The notes beneath the pieces were generated by a model. It was not told the DNA's origin. It saw nothing but the letters and a program-made list of their open reading frames with translations, and ran no database searches. Both the position numbers and the translations under genes were made by a program. From the NCBI RefSeq assembly GCF_017848315.1, contig NZ_JAFKEC010000010.1, positions 62,001 through 126,000 on the forward strand: DNA of 64,000 bases, read 5' to 3'. The stretch comes from Pseudomonas palmensis (GTDB lineage Bacteria; Pseudomonadota; Gammaproteobacteria; Pseudomonadales; Pseudomonadaceae). Each line of letters opens with the position of its first letter. The first letter of the stretch is position 1. Below are positions 20,783 to 30,227 of this stretch, in pieces.

Positions 20783-22273
20783 TCACTTCTTGTCTTTCTT
20801 GAACGCCGCCTCCAGCGCCTCGTTGATGGTGCGCAGCACCTTCACTCGCGCCCAACGCTTGTCATTGGCCTCCACCAGCGTCCAGGGCGCCACTTCGGTG
20901 CTGGTGCGGTCGACCATGTCGCCCACCGCCTCGGAATACGCGTCCCACTTGTCGCGGTTGCGCCAGTCTTCCTCGGTGATCTTGAAGCGTTTGAACGGTA
21001 TCTGCTCGCGCTCCTGAAAACGCTCAAGCTGGGTCTGCTCGTCGATCGACAGCCAGAACTTGACCACCACCACGCCAGCGTCGTGCAGTTGCTCCTCGAA
21101 ATCGTTGATCTCGCCATAGGCGCGCATCCAGTCGGCCTGGCTGCAAAAACCCTCGATACGCTCCACCAGCACCCGCCCGTACCACGAGCGGTCGAACACC
21201 GTGAACTTGCCGCGCGCCGGAATGTGCCGCCAGAACCGCCACAGGTAGGGCTGCGCCCGCTCCTCCTCGGTAGGGGCGGCAATCGGCACGATGCGGTACT
21301 GACGCGGGTCCAGCGCGGCGGCCACGCGCCGAATGGCACCGCCCTTGCCCGCCGCGTCGTTGCCCTCGAACACCGCCACCAGCGCGTGGCGACGCATGCG
21401 CTTGTCACGCAGCAGGCCCGCCAGACGGGCCTGCTCGACAATCAGCTGCTCCTGGTAGTCGTTCTTGTCCAGGCGCAGGGTCATGTCCAGGCTGCCCAGC
21501 AGGCTGCGTCCGTCGATGGATTCGCCCAGCGGCGCGATGTTGGTCTGGCGCCCCAGGGTCTTGGCCTTCAAGGCGTTCTGCAGGCCCTCGAGCAGGATCT
21601 TGCCCACTGCCAGGCTGCGGTAGTTCGGGTCCACGCCCTCGATGATGTGCCAGGGTGCATAGTCACGGCTGGTGCGGCGCAGCACCCGTTCGCCGAAGCG
21701 CACGAACCGGTCATAGGTCTGCGATTGCTGCCAATCCAGCGGGCTGATCTTCCAGCTGTGCAGCGGGTCATCCTTGAGCGACTTGAGCCGCGCCTTCATC
21801 TGCTTCTTGGACAGGTGAAACCAGAACTTGAAGATCAGCGCGCCTTCGTCGCACAGCATCTTTTCCAGCCGTTCGGCACCGTTGATGGCCTGGTCGAGCA
21901 CCGCGTCCTTGAACTGGCCATGCACCCGCCCCTGCAGCATCTGGCTGTACCAGTTGCCGAAGAAGACGCCCATGCGCCCCTTGCTCGGCAAGGCCCGCCA
22001 GTAGCGCCAGGCCGGCGGCCGGGCCAGCTCCTCGTCGGTCTGCTGGTCGAAGGTGCGCACCTCGATCAGGCGCGGGTCCATCCACTCGTTGAGCAGCTTG
22101 ACGGTTTCGCCCTTGCCGGCCCCCTCGATGCCATTGATCAGCACGATGACCGGAAAGCGAGACTGCTGCTTGAGCTCGAACTGGGCTTCGAGCAAGGCTT
22201 CGCGCAACGCCGGCACTTCGGCGTCATAGGTTTCTTTGTCGATGGCGTGACCAATTTCGGCGGATTCGAACAT
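20783..22273 (-). CDS. pap: Polyphosphate:AMP phosphotransferase (two PPK2 domains)
   Basis: A 496-residue protein with two tandem PPK2 domains. The first carries INGIEGAGKGETVKLLNEW near residue 48 and the second FEGNDAAGKGGAIRRVAAAL near residue 300; both have Walker A-like loops. The class II two-domain PPK2 form phosphorylates AMP to ADP using polyphosphate. The start at 22273 has AAGGGAG upstream. It is divergent from mnmC and convergent with fumC. Confidence 0.9.
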   Translation of the reverse strand: MFESAEIGHAIDKETYDAEVPALREALLEAQFELKQQSRFPVIVLINGIEGAGKGETVKLLNEWMDPRLIEVRTFDQQTDEELARPPAWRYWRALPSKGRMGVFFGNWYSQMLQGRVHGQFKDAVLDQAINGAERLEKMLCDEGALIFKFWFHLSKKQMKARLKSLKDDPLHSWKISPLDWQQSQTYDRFVRFGERVLRRTSRDYAPWHIIEGVDPNYRSLAVGKILLEGLQNALKAKTLGRQTNIAPLGESIDGRSLLGSLDMTLRLDKNDYQEQLIVEQARLAGLLRDKRMRRHALVAVFEGNDAAGKGGAIRRVAAALDPRQYRIVPIAAPTEEERAQPYLWRFWRHIPARGKFTVFDRSWYGRVLVERIEGFCSQADWMRAYGEINDFEEQLHDAGVVVVKFWLSIDEQTQLERFQEREQIPFKRFKITEEDWRNRDKWDAYSEAVGDMVDRTSTEVAPWTLVEANDKRWARVKVLRTINEALEAAFKKDKK

Positions 22274-22373
22274 ACCAGGCTCCCTTCTTGGATAAGCAAG
22301 ACTAGCGGATCACGCAGCCCTTTGTCGCAAGGCGATCGGCTAGAATGCACGCTTCGCTGTTGCCGAGCCGAAC

Positions 22374-24377
22374 ATGAACGACACCCCCGCCACCCCGACC
22401 CAGTACGCCCAGATCGAGTGGGATGAACAGGGCCGCCCGTATTCACGCCAGTACGACGACATCTATTTCTCCAAGGAGCAGAGCCTGGAGGAAACCCGTC
22501 ATGTGTTCATCGAGCAGAACGACCTGCGCCAGCGCTTCGCCGCGATGGCCGACGGCAGTTGCCTGGTGATCGGGGAAACCGGCTTCGGCACCGGCCTGAA
22601 CTTCTTCTGCGCCTGGCAGGTGTTCGCCGACTATGCACCGGCCGGGGCACGCCTGCATTTCGTCAGCGTCGAAAAATACCCCCTCAGCCATGCCGACCTG
22701 GCCAAGGCCCTGGCCCTGTGGCCCGAGCTGACGCCGTTCAGCCAGCCACTGCTGGCGCAGTACGTGGCGGTGCACGAAGGTTTCCAGCAGTTCGTCTTCG
22801 ACCAGGGTCGGGTGACCCTGACCCTGATGATCGGCGATGCGCGGGAACAGCTGCCGCAGTTGGACGCCTCCATCGACGCCTGGTTTCTCGATGGCTTTGC
22901 CCCGGCCAAGAACCCCGACATGTGGACCCCCGAGCTGTTCGCCCAGCTCGGCCGCCTGTCGGCGCCGGGTGCCACCCTTGGCACCTTCACCAGCACCGGC
23001 TGGGTGCGTCGCGGGCTGATTGCGGTGGGCTTCAAGATGAAGCGCATTCCGGGTATCGGCAAAAAATGGGAAGTGCTGCGCGGCGCATTCACCGGCTGGC
23101 CTGCCGAGCAACCGCCGCTCGCGCCGGTTGCCCCATGGTTCGCGCGCCCCGCGCCGCTGGCCGGCCCCCGCGAGGCGCTGGTGATCGGCGCCGGCCTGGC
23201 CGGTTGCGCCACCGCCGCCAGCCTGGCGGCGCGCGGCTGGCAGGTACGCCTGCTGGAGCGCCACGCCGCCCCTGCTGGTGAAGCCTCGGGCAACCCCCAG
23301 GGCGTGCTGTACCTGAAGCTGTCGGCCCACGGCACCGCACTGTCGCGGCTGATCGTCGCCGGCTTCGGCTACACCCGCCGCCTGCTCGAACAGTTGCAGC
23401 GCGGCACCGACTGGGACGCCTGCGGGGTGCTGCAACTGGCCTTCGACGACAAGGAAGACCAGCGCCAGATCAAGCTCGACCAGGCGTTCAGCGACACCCT
23501 GCTGCGGCGCCTCGACCAGCCGCAGGCCGAAGCCGTGGCCGGGGTCGGCCTGCCCAGTGGCGGTCTGTACTACCCCGAGGGCGGCTGGGTGCATCCGCCC
23601 GCGCTGTGCCAATGGCAGGCCGGGCAACCGAACATCACCCTGCTGCCCCACCATGACGTGGTACAGCTGCGCAAGGTCGACGGCTTGTGGCAGGCATGGG
23701 ACGGCGAGCGCCTGCTGGCCAGCGCGCCGCTGGTGGTGCTGGCCAGCGCAGCGGACATCCATCGTTTCGAGCCGTGCGCCGAGCTGCCGCTCAAGCGCAT
23801 CCGCGGGCAGATCACCCGCCTGCCGGCCACCAACGCCAGCCGCGCGCTGGGCACCGTGGTGTGCGCCGACGGTTACGTCGCGCCGCCGCGCCTGGGCGAA
23901 CACACCCTGGGGGCGAGCTTCGACTTCCACAGCACCGACCTCGCCCCCACCGCTGCCGAACATGCGAGCAACCTGGAGCTGCTGCGGGAAATCTCCGGCG
24001 ACCTGGCAGAACGCCTTGGCGCTGCCGAGCTGGAACCGGCCAGCCTGCAGGGCCGCGCGGCGTTTCGCTGCACCAGCCCCGACTACCTGCCGATCGTCGG
24101 CCCGCTGGCCGGCAAGGCGGCGTTCAACCAGGCGTATGCCGTGCTCGGCAAGGACGCGCGACAGCTGCCGGACACTCCGTGCCCCTGGCTGGAGGGCCTG
24201 TATGTGAACAGCGGCCATGGTTCGCGCGGCCTGATCACCGCGCCTCTGGCGGGTGAACTGATCGCCGCCTGGGTCGACAACGCACCCTTGCCGGTGCCGC
24301 GCGACGTGGCCGAGGCCTGCCACCCGAATCGTTTCATGTTGCGCGAACTGATACGCGGCAAGGGCAAGCAAGGCTGA
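22374..24377 (+). CDS. mnmC: Bifunctional tRNA mnm5s2U34 biosynthesis protein MnmC
   Basis: A 667-residue protein that completes the 5-methylaminomethyl-2-thiouridine modification at tRNA wobble positions. The N-terminal methyltransferase (about residues 1-240) has GETGFGTGLNFFCAW and WFLDGFAPAKNPDMW. The C-terminal FAD-dependent oxidase starts with VIGAGLAGCATAASLA at about residue 270 and has the late FAD segment YVNSGHGSRGLITAPL. Both domains look intact. A TAGAAT hexamer at 22341-22346 is a candidate -10. Confidence 0.96.
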   Translation: MNDTPATPTQYAQIEWDEQGRPYSRQYDDIYFSKEQSLEETRHVFIEQNDLRQRFAAMADGSCLVIGETGFGTGLNFFCAWQVFADYAPAGARLHFVSVEKYPLSHADLAKALALWPELTPFSQPLLAQYVAVHEGFQQFVFDQGRVTLTLMIGDAREQLPQLDASIDAWFLDGFAPAKNPDMWTPELFAQLGRLSAPGATLGTFTSTGWVRRGLIAVGFKMKRIPGIGKKWEVLRGAFTGWPAEQPPLAPVAPWFARPAPLAGPREALVIGAGLAGCATAASLAARGWQVRLLERHAAPAGEASGNPQGVLYLKLSAHGTALSRLIVAGFGYTRRLLEQLQRGTDWDACGVLQLAFDDKEDQRQIKLDQAFSDTLLRRLDQPQAEAVAGVGLPSGGLYYPEGGWVHPPALCQWQAGQPNITLLPHHDVVQLRKVDGLWQAWDGERLLASAPLVVLASAADIHRFEPCAELPLKRIRGQITRLPATNASRALGTVVCADGYVAPPRLGEHTLGASFDFHSTDLAPTAAEHASNLELLREISGDLAERLGAAELEPASLQGRAAFRCTSPDYLPIVGPLAGKAAFNQAYAVLGKDARQLPDTPCPWLEGLYVNSGHGSRGLITAPLAGELIAAWVDNAPLPVPRDVAEACHPNRFMLRELIRGKGKQG

Positions 24378-24481
24378 AGGCTTATAACAGATTGATCTAA
24401 AACTCACAGGATCCGCACCGGTCAGTTCCTATGTGCCCGAATTCAGGGCACCTTCCCCAACGGAAAAACCGGTAAGGACTT

Positions 24482-26269
24482 ATGTGCGGATTAGCTGGAG
24501 AGTTTCGTTTCACCCCTGTAGCCAACACACCACGCCCGGCGGACCTGGCCGCGGTCGAACGGATGACCCATCACCTGGCGCCCCGCGGCCCGGATGCCTG
24601 GGGCTTCCATAGCCAGGGGCCCATCGCCCTGGGCCATCGGCGCCTGAAGATCATGGACCTGTCCGACGGCTCGGCCCAGCCCATGATCGACAGCCAGCTG
24701 GGCCTGTCGCTGGCATTCAACGGCGCCATCTACAACTTCCCCGAACTGCGCGCCGAACTCGAAAGCCTGGGCTATGCCTTCTACTCGGACGGCGACACCG
24801 AAGTGCTGCTCAAGGGCTACCACGCCTGGGGCGCCGATCTGCTGCCGCGCCTGAACGGCATGTTCGCCCTGGCGATCTGGGAACGTGACAGCCAGCAGCT
24901 GTTCCTCGCCCGCGACCGCCTGGGGGTCAAGCCGCTGTACCTGTCGCGCACCGGCGAACGCCTGCGCTTCGCATCGAGCCTGCCGGCCCTGCTCAAGGGC
25001 GGCGACATCAACCCGGTGCTCGACCCGGTGGCACTCAACCACTACCTGAACTTCCACGCCGTGGTACCCGCCCCGCGGACCCTGCTGGCGAACATCGAAA
25101 AGCTGCCACCGGCCACCTGGATGCGCATCGACGCCCAGGGCCGCGCCGAGCAGCACGTGTGGTGGAACCTGCACTACGGCCCACGCACCGATGAACAGCA
25201 CCTGACCCTGGAAGACTGGCGCGACCGCGTGCTCGACAGCACCCGCGAAGCCGTTGCAATCCGTCAGCGCGCGGCCGTGGATGTCGGCGTGCTGCTCTCG
25301 GGCGGCGTCGACTCCAGCCTGCTGGTCGGCCTGCTGCGCGAAGTCGGGGTCGAGGACCTGTCGACCTTTTCCATAGGCTTTGAAGATGCCGGCGGCGAAC
25401 GTGGCGACGAGTTCCAGTATTCGGACCTGATCGCCAAGCACTACGGCACACGCCACCACCAGTTGCGCATCGACGAGCGCGAAATCATCGAGCAACTGCC
25501 GGCCGCGTTCCGCGCCATGAGCGAGCCGATGGTCAGCCACGACTGCATCGCCTTCTACCTGCTCTCGCGGGAAGTGGCCAAGCACTGCAAGGTGGTGCAG
25601 AGCGGCCAGGGTGCCGACGAGCTGTTCGCCGGCTACCACTGGTACCCGCAGGTGGACGGCGCCAAGGACCCGTACGCGGCCTACCGCGAGGCCTTCTTCG
25701 ACCGCAGCTACGACGAGTACCGCGACACCGTGCAGCCGGCCTGGCTGCTGAGCAATGACGCCGCCGGCGACTTCGTGCGCCAACACTTCGCCCAGCCCGG
25801 CGCCAGCGCGGCAGTCGACAAGGCCCTGCGCCTGGACAGCACGGTGATGCTGGTCGACGACCCGGTCAAACGGGTCGATAACATGACCATGGCCTGGGGC
25901 CTGGAGGCTCGCACGCCGTTCCTCGACTACCGGCTGGTGGAGCTGTCGGCGCGGGTGCCGGCCCAGTTCAAGCTGCCCGATGGCGGCAAGCAGGTGCTCA
26001 AGGAAGCCGCGCGACTGGTCATCCCCAGTGAAGTCATCGACCGCAAGAAGGGCTACTTCCCGGTACCGGGCCTCAAGCACCTGCAAGGCGCCACCCTGGA
26101 CTGGGTACGCGAGCTGCTGCTGGACCCGAGCCAGGACCGCGGCCTGTTCAACCCGGCCATGCTCGACCGCCTGCTCAGCGACCCGCATGGGCAACTGACG
26201 CCGCTGCGCGGCTCCAAGCTGTGGCAACTGGCCGCGCTGAACCTGTGGCTCAGCGAACAAGGAATCTGA
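24482..26269 (+). CDS. N-acetylglutaminylglutamine amidotransferase (asparagine synthetase-like)
   Basis: A 595-residue glutamine-hydrolysing amidotransferase. Cys2 (MCGLAGEF) is the class II glutaminase nucleophile and VLLSGGVDSSLLVGLL is the ATP-pyrophosphatase loop of an AsnB-like synthetase domain. The two genes that follow identify it as the amide-forming step in making N-acetylglutaminylglutamine amide (NAGGN), a dipeptide osmolyte known from pseudomonads and rhizobia. AAGGACTT lies just before the ATG. A short dyad (GTGCCC / GGGCAC around a GAATTC core, 24433-24451) lies in the leader and might be regulatory. It is the first gene of a three-gene operon. Confidence 0.9.
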   Translation: MCGLAGEFRFTPVANTPRPADLAAVERMTHHLAPRGPDAWGFHSQGPIALGHRRLKIMDLSDGSAQPMIDSQLGLSLAFNGAIYNFPELRAELESLGYAFYSDGDTEVLLKGYHAWGADLLPRLNGMFALAIWERDSQQLFLARDRLGVKPLYLSRTGERLRFASSLPALLKGGDINPVLDPVALNHYLNFHAVVPAPRTLLANIEKLPPATWMRIDAQGRAEQHVWWNLHYGPRTDEQHLTLEDWRDRVLDSTREAVAIRQRAAVDVGVLLSGGVDSSLLVGLLREVGVEDLSTFSIGFEDAGGERGDEFQYSDLIAKHYGTRHHQLRIDEREIIEQLPAAFRAMSEPMVSHDCIAFYLLSREVAKHCKVVQSGQGADELFAGYHWYPQVDGAKDPYAAYREAFFDRSYDEYRDTVQPAWLLSNDAAGDFVRQHFAQPGASAAVDKALRLDSTVMLVDDPVKRVDNMTMAWGLEARTPFLDYRLVELSARVPAQFKLPDGGKQVLKEAARLVIPSEVIDRKKGYFPVPGLKHLQGATLDWVRELLLDPSQDRGLFNPAMLDRLLSDPHGQLTPLRGSKLWQLAALNLWLSEQGI

Positions 26270-26272
26270 TCG

Positions 26273-28018
26273 ATGAAAGCCCATGCCTCACCCTATGGCC
26301 AGCGCCTGCTGCGCGGCCAGGTGCCGTCCTATGAACGCCTGCAGGCGCAACTGGCCGGCGACGGCAGCGACCCGCACGACCAGCCGCGCTGGTTGCATTG
26401 CGGTTGGGGCCGGCTGCTGATCGGCCACACCTACCCCGACCCGGCCAGCCTGGCGGCGGCCCTGGCCAAGGAGCAGCCCGGCGAGCGCGATATCGCGCTG
26501 TACGTGGCCGCCCCCCAGCAGGTACTGGCCCAGGCGCCGCAACAGCTGTTTCTCGACCCCTCCGACACCCTGCGCCTGTGGTTCAGCGACTACCGCCAGG
26601 CGCAGCGGGTGTTTCGCGGCTTTCGTATCCGCCGCGCACAGAGCGACAGCGACTGGGCAGCCATCAACGAGCTGTACGTGGCCCGTGGCATGCTGCCGGT
26701 CGACCCGGCGCTGATCACTCCGCGCCACCAGGGCGGCCCGGTGTACTGGCTGGCCGAAGACGAGGACAACGGTGCGGTGATCGGCAGCGTGATGGGCCTG
26801 AATCATCAAAAGGCCTTCGACGACCCGGAGCACGGCAGCAGCCTGTGGTGCCTGGCCGTGGACCCCAACTGCACTCGGCCCGGGGTCGGCGAAGTACTGG
26901 TACGCCACCTGATCGAACACTTCATGAGCCGCGGGCTGAGCCACCTCGACCTGTCGGTGCTGCACGACAATCGCCAGGCCAAGCGGCTGTACGCCAAGCT
27001 GGGCTTTCGCACCCTGCCCACCTTCGCGGTCAAGCGCAAGAACGGCATCAACCAGCCGCTGTTCCTGGGGCCGGGGCCGGAGGCCGGGCTCAACCCCTAT
27101 GCGCGAATCATCGTCGAGGAAGCCTACAAGCGCGGCATCGATGTGCAGGTGGACGATGCCACCGCCGGGCTGTTCACCCTCAACCACGGCGGACGCCGGG
27201 TGCGCTGCCGCGAGTCGCTCAGCGACCTGACCACCGCCGTGAGCATGACCCTGTGCCAGGACAAGAGCCTGACCCACAAGGTGCTCGAAACCGCCGGCCT
27301 GAGCCTGCCGGCGCAACAGCTGGCGGGCAACGCCGCCGACAACCTGGCCTTTCTGGAAGACCACGGCGCGGTGGTGGTCAAGCCGCTGGATGGCGAACAG
27401 GGCAACGGCGTGGCGGTCAACCTGACCTGCCTGCAAGACCTGGACGCCGCCATCGAGCACGCGCGCCAATACGACAGCCGCGTGCTGCTGGAAAGCTTTC
27501 ATGAAGGGCTGGACCTGCGCATCGTGGTCATCGGCTACGAGGTGGTGGCCGCCGCGATTCGTCACCCGGCCTCGATCGTCGGCGACGGCCAGCACGCCAT
27601 CGGTGCGCTGATCGAAGCCCAGAGCCGCAGGCGCCAGGCCGCCACCGGTGGCGAAAGCAAGATCCCGCTCGACGCCGAGACCCAGCGCACCCTGCACGCC
27701 GCCGGGGTCGACTACGACACCATTCTGCCCGCCGGCCAGCGCCTGGCCGTACGGCGTACCGCCAACCTGCACACCGGCGGCTGCCTGGAAGACGTCACCG
27801 CACGCCTGCACCCGACCCTGGTGGATGCCGCCGTGCGGGCCGCCCGCGCCCTGGACATTCCGGTGGTCGGCCTGGACCTGATGGTCAAGGCCGCCGACCA
27901 GCCCGACTACGTGTTCATCGAAGCCAATGAACGGGTGGGCCTGGCCAACCACGAACCCCAACCCACTGCCGAACGCTTCGTCGACCTGCTGTTCCCGCAC
28001 AGCCGGCCGGTGCCGTGA
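26273..28018 (+). CDS. ngg: N-acetylglutaminylglutamine synthetase (GNAT plus ATP-grasp)
   Basis: A 581-residue fusion. A GNAT acetyltransferase domain lies at about residues 115-250 (SLWCLAVDPNCTRPGVGEVLVRHL is its acetyl-CoA loop). A C-terminal ATP-grasp ligase follows from about residue 290 (VVVKPLDGEQGNGVAVNL, then VFIEANERVGLANH). This matches Ngg, which acetylates glutamine and joins it to a second glutamine. It starts 3 nt after the amidotransferase stop, so the genes are tightly coupled. Confidence 0.92.
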   Translation: MKAHASPYGQRLLRGQVPSYERLQAQLAGDGSDPHDQPRWLHCGWGRLLIGHTYPDPASLAAALAKEQPGERDIALYVAAPQQVLAQAPQQLFLDPSDTLRLWFSDYRQAQRVFRGFRIRRAQSDSDWAAINELYVARGMLPVDPALITPRHQGGPVYWLAEDEDNGAVIGSVMGLNHQKAFDDPEHGSSLWCLAVDPNCTRPGVGEVLVRHLIEHFMSRGLSHLDLSVLHDNRQAKRLYAKLGFRTLPTFAVKRKNGINQPLFLGPGPEAGLNPYARIIVEEAYKRGIDVQVDDATAGLFTLNHGGRRVRCRESLSDLTTAVSMTLCQDKSLTHKVLETAGLSLPAQQLAGNAADNLAFLEDHGAVVVKPLDGEQGNGVAVNLTCLQDLDAAIEHARQYDSRVLLESFHEGLDLRIVVIGYEVVAAAIRHPASIVGDGQHAIGALIEAQSRRRQAATGGESKIPLDAETQRTLHAAGVDYDTILPAGQRLAVRRTANLHTGGCLEDVTARLHPTLVDAAVRAARALDIPVVGLDLMVKAADQPDYVFIEANERVGLANHEPQPTAERFVDLLFPHSRPVP

Positions 28019-28040
28019 CAACGCCCCACGAGGAGTCCGC

Positions 28041-29225
28041 ATGCCTGATCAATTGCCCGAACCGGACCTGACCTATCTGCAGAAGGTCCTGCTGGAAATG
28101 CTCGCCATCCCCAGCCCCACCGGCTTCACCGACACCATCGTGCGCTACGTGGCCGAGCGCCTGGAAGAACTGGGTATCCCCTTCGAGCTGACCCGGCGCG
28201 GCACCATCCGCGCCACCCTCAAGGGCCGCAAGAGCTCGCCCGACCGCGCCGTTTCGGCGCACCTGGACACCATCGGCGCCAGCGTGCGCACCTTGCAGGA
28301 CAACGGCCGTCTGGGCCTGGCCCCGGTCGGCTGCTGGTCGAGCCGTTTCGCCGAGGGCAGCCGGGTCAGCGTGTTCACCGACACCGGCGTGTTTCGCGGC
28401 AGCGTGCTGCCGCTGATGGCCAGCGGGCACGCCTTCAATACCGCGGTCGACCAGATGCCGGTCAGCTGGGAGCACGTCGAGCTGCGCCTGGATGCCTACT
28501 GCACCACCCGCGCCGACTGTGAAACCCTGGGCATCGGCATCGGTGACTTCGTGGCCTTCGACCCGTTGCCCGAGTTCACCGAAAGCGGCCATATCAGCGC
28601 CCGTCACCTGGACGACAAGGCCGGCGTCGCGGCGCTGCTGGCCTCGCTCAAGGCCATCGTCGAAAGCGGCATCCAGCCACAGATCGACTGCCATCCGCTG
28701 TTCACCATCACCGAAGAAACCGGCTCGGGGGCCGCCGCCGCATTGCCGTGGGACGTCAGCGAATTCGTCGGCATCGACATCGCCCCGGTCGCCCCCGGCC
28801 AGCACTCCAGCGAACACGCGGTCAGCGTGGCCATGCAGGACTCTGCCGGCCCCTACGACTACCACCTGTCGCGCCACCTGCTGAGCCTGGGCCGCGAGCA
28901 CAACCTGCCGGTGCGCCGCGACCTGTTCCGCTACTACTTCAGCGACGCGCATTCGGCGATCACCGCCGGGCATGACATCCGTACCGCGCTGCTGGCGTTC
29001 GGCTGCGACGCCACCCACGGCTACGAGCGCACCCATATCGACAGCCTGGCTGCCCTCAGCCGCCTGCTCAGCGCCTACCTGCTCAGCCCGCCGGTGTTCG
29101 CCAGCGATTCCAAGCCCACCGGCAGTTCGCTGGAAAGCTTCAGCCACCAGCTGGAACACGACGCACAAATGGAAAGTGATACCCGCGTACCGGCGGTGGA
29201 CAGCCTGGTTGGCCAAAAAGGCTAG
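28041..29225 (+). CDS. M42-like metallopeptidase of the NAGGN osmoprotectant operon
   Basis: A 394-residue zinc peptidase of the M42/glutamyl aminopeptidase type. Metal-ligand motifs are visible as SAHLDTIGASV, RHLDDKAGVAALLAS and TITEETGSGAAAAL. This family is regularly the third gene of NAGGN operons; a role in osmolyte turnover or precursor supply is likely but unproven. The start MPDQLPEPDLTYLQ at 28041 is preceded by AGGAG. An alternative longer frame overlaps ngg and is rejected. A strong hairpin terminates the operon just after its stop. Confidence 0.88.
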   Translation: MPDQLPEPDLTYLQKVLLEMLAIPSPTGFTDTIVRYVAERLEELGIPFELTRRGTIRATLKGRKSSPDRAVSAHLDTIGASVRTLQDNGRLGLAPVGCWSSRFAEGSRVSVFTDTGVFRGSVLPLMASGHAFNTAVDQMPVSWEHVELRLDAYCTTRADCETLGIGIGDFVAFDPLPEFTESGHISARHLDDKAGVAALLASLKAIVESGIQPQIDCHPLFTITEETGSGAAAALPWDVSEFVGIDIAPVAPGQHSSEHAVSVAMQDSAGPYDYHLSRHLLSLGREHNLPVRRDLFRYYFSDAHSAITAGHDIRTALLAFGCDATHGYERTHIDSLAALSRLLSAYLLSPPVFASDSKPTGSSLESFSHQLEHDAQMESDTRVPAVDSLVGQKG

Positions 29226-29244
29226 CCACATGCAGGCCACATGC

Positions 29245-29298
29245 AGGAAAGGTTTCGCGTAGCATGTGCGAAACCTTTCCTGATTCTGTAGCTTTTTT
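29245..29298 (+). terminator. Terminator of the NAGGN operon
   Basis: AGGAAAGGTTTCGC (29245-29258) and GCGAAACCTTTCCT (29268-29281) form a perfect 14-bp stem with a 9-nt loop. A run of T residues ends just before the yheU ATG at 29299. The T run is about 10 nt from the stem, so termination may be partial and some yheU expression may come from read-through. Confidence 0.75.
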
Positions 29299-29532
29299 AT
29301 GTTGATACCCTACGACCAGCTCGAAGCCGACACCCTCACCCGCCTGATCGAAGACTTCGTCACCCGCGACGGTACCGACAATGGCGACGACACCCCGCTG
29401 GAAACCCGTGTACTGCGCGTGCGCCAGGCGCTGGCCAAGGGGCAGGCGGTGATCCTGTTCGACCTGGACAGCCAGCAGTGCCAACTGCTCGCCAGGCATG
29501 AAGTGCCCCGCGAGCTGCTCGACGATCAGTGA
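29299..29532 (+). CDS. yheU: YheU family protein (UPF0270)
   Basis: A 77-residue acidic protein whose N-terminus (MLIPYDQLEADTLTRLIEDFVTRDGTD) matches the UPF0270/YheU family, which has no known function. The ATG is directly preceded by T residues and no Shine-Dalgarno sequence, unusual for this window. It ends back to back with rsmI: the two stops are adjacent at 29532 and 29533. Confidence 0.88.
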   Translation: MLIPYDQLEADTLTRLIEDFVTRDGTDNGDDTPLETRVLRVRQALAKGQAVILFDLDSQQCQLLARHEVPRELLDDQ

Positions 29533-29721
29533 TCAGGCGCCCAGGCCGCCCTTGCCCAGTTGCTCGGCGATACGCCGATAGATTTCTGCACGGTGCACCT
29601 CCACATCGCGTGGTGCGCAGATGCCGAAACGCACCGTGTTGCCGTCTACCGACAGCACCTTGATCTTGATGTCGTCATCGATGGTGATGACCTCGCCGAC
29701 TTCGCGCCCTATGACCAGCAT
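29533..29721 (-). CDS. rsmI: CsrA/RsmA-family translational regulator, RsmI type
   Basis: A 62-residue mRNA-binding protein that blocks or alters translation at GGA motifs. The core reads MLVIGREVGEVITI, VRFGICAPRDVEVHRAEIYRRI; the second block contains the conserved arginine RNA-contact region. Compared with canonical CsrA (MLILTRKVGE), the N-terminal strand is divergent (MLVIGREVGE), as in the third Rsm paralogue of P. putida, called RsmI, encoded at this position beside yheU. The start at 29721 is chosen over an upstream TTG/ATG extension because all CsrA proteins begin at this methionine. Confidence 0.87.
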   Translation of the reverse strand: MLVIGREVGEVITIDDDIKIKVLSVDGNTVRFGICAPRDVEVHRAEIYRRIAEQLGKGGLGA

Positions 29722-29846
29722 TCTCCAATCCTCCACATCAGGGGAGAGTGAAGACTGAACCGGGTGCTGAAACGGTTCAACGCTCTGACAGGCAAATAGA
29801 CAATTCCCACAACTTTGCGGGAATTTGCCTACAAGATCCTACCCGC

Positions 29847-30176
29847 TCAGCTGTTTTGCAGACGTGGTCCGATCACGATGATGGTGGCGCCGATCACGCA
29901 CAGCAACGCACCGAGCCAGTCGCTGCCCATCGGCCGGGCACGCTCCACCACCGCCAGCCACAGCAGCGAAGTGACGATATAGATGCCGCCATAGGCGGCG
30001 TAGGCGCGCCCGGCGTAGGCCGCCTCGACGCGGGTCAGCAGCAGGCCGAACAGGGTCAGGCTGAGCAGCGCGGGGGCGATCCACCAGCCGCTCTTGCCCA
30101 GCCGCAGCCACATGTAGAAGGCATAACAGCCGGCGATCTCGAACACCGCCGCCAGAAAGAACCACACATAATTCAT
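29847..30176 (-). CDS. ynfA: YnfA family small membrane protein (UPF0060)
   Basis: A 109-residue inner-membrane protein with four predicted helices, beginning [20 protein letters not shown]. The motif [12 protein letters not shown] in the third helix is typical of UPF0060. Related proteins are small-multidrug-resistance-like; efflux has been reported for some enterobacterial YnfA proteins, but the role here is unproven. The start at 30176 fits the family; the 121-residue frame adds a non-conserved leader. Confidence 0.88.
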   Translation of the reverse strand: MNYVWFFLAAVFEIAGCYAFYMWLRLGKSGWWIAPALLSLTLFGLLLTRVEAAYAGRAYAAYGGIYIVTSLLWLAVVERARPMGSDWLGALLCVIGATIIVIGPRLQNS

Positions 30177-30227
30177 CACGTCCGCTGCTACCCGCGCAAA
30201 AGCGCCTAGCATACCGTAGCGAACAGC

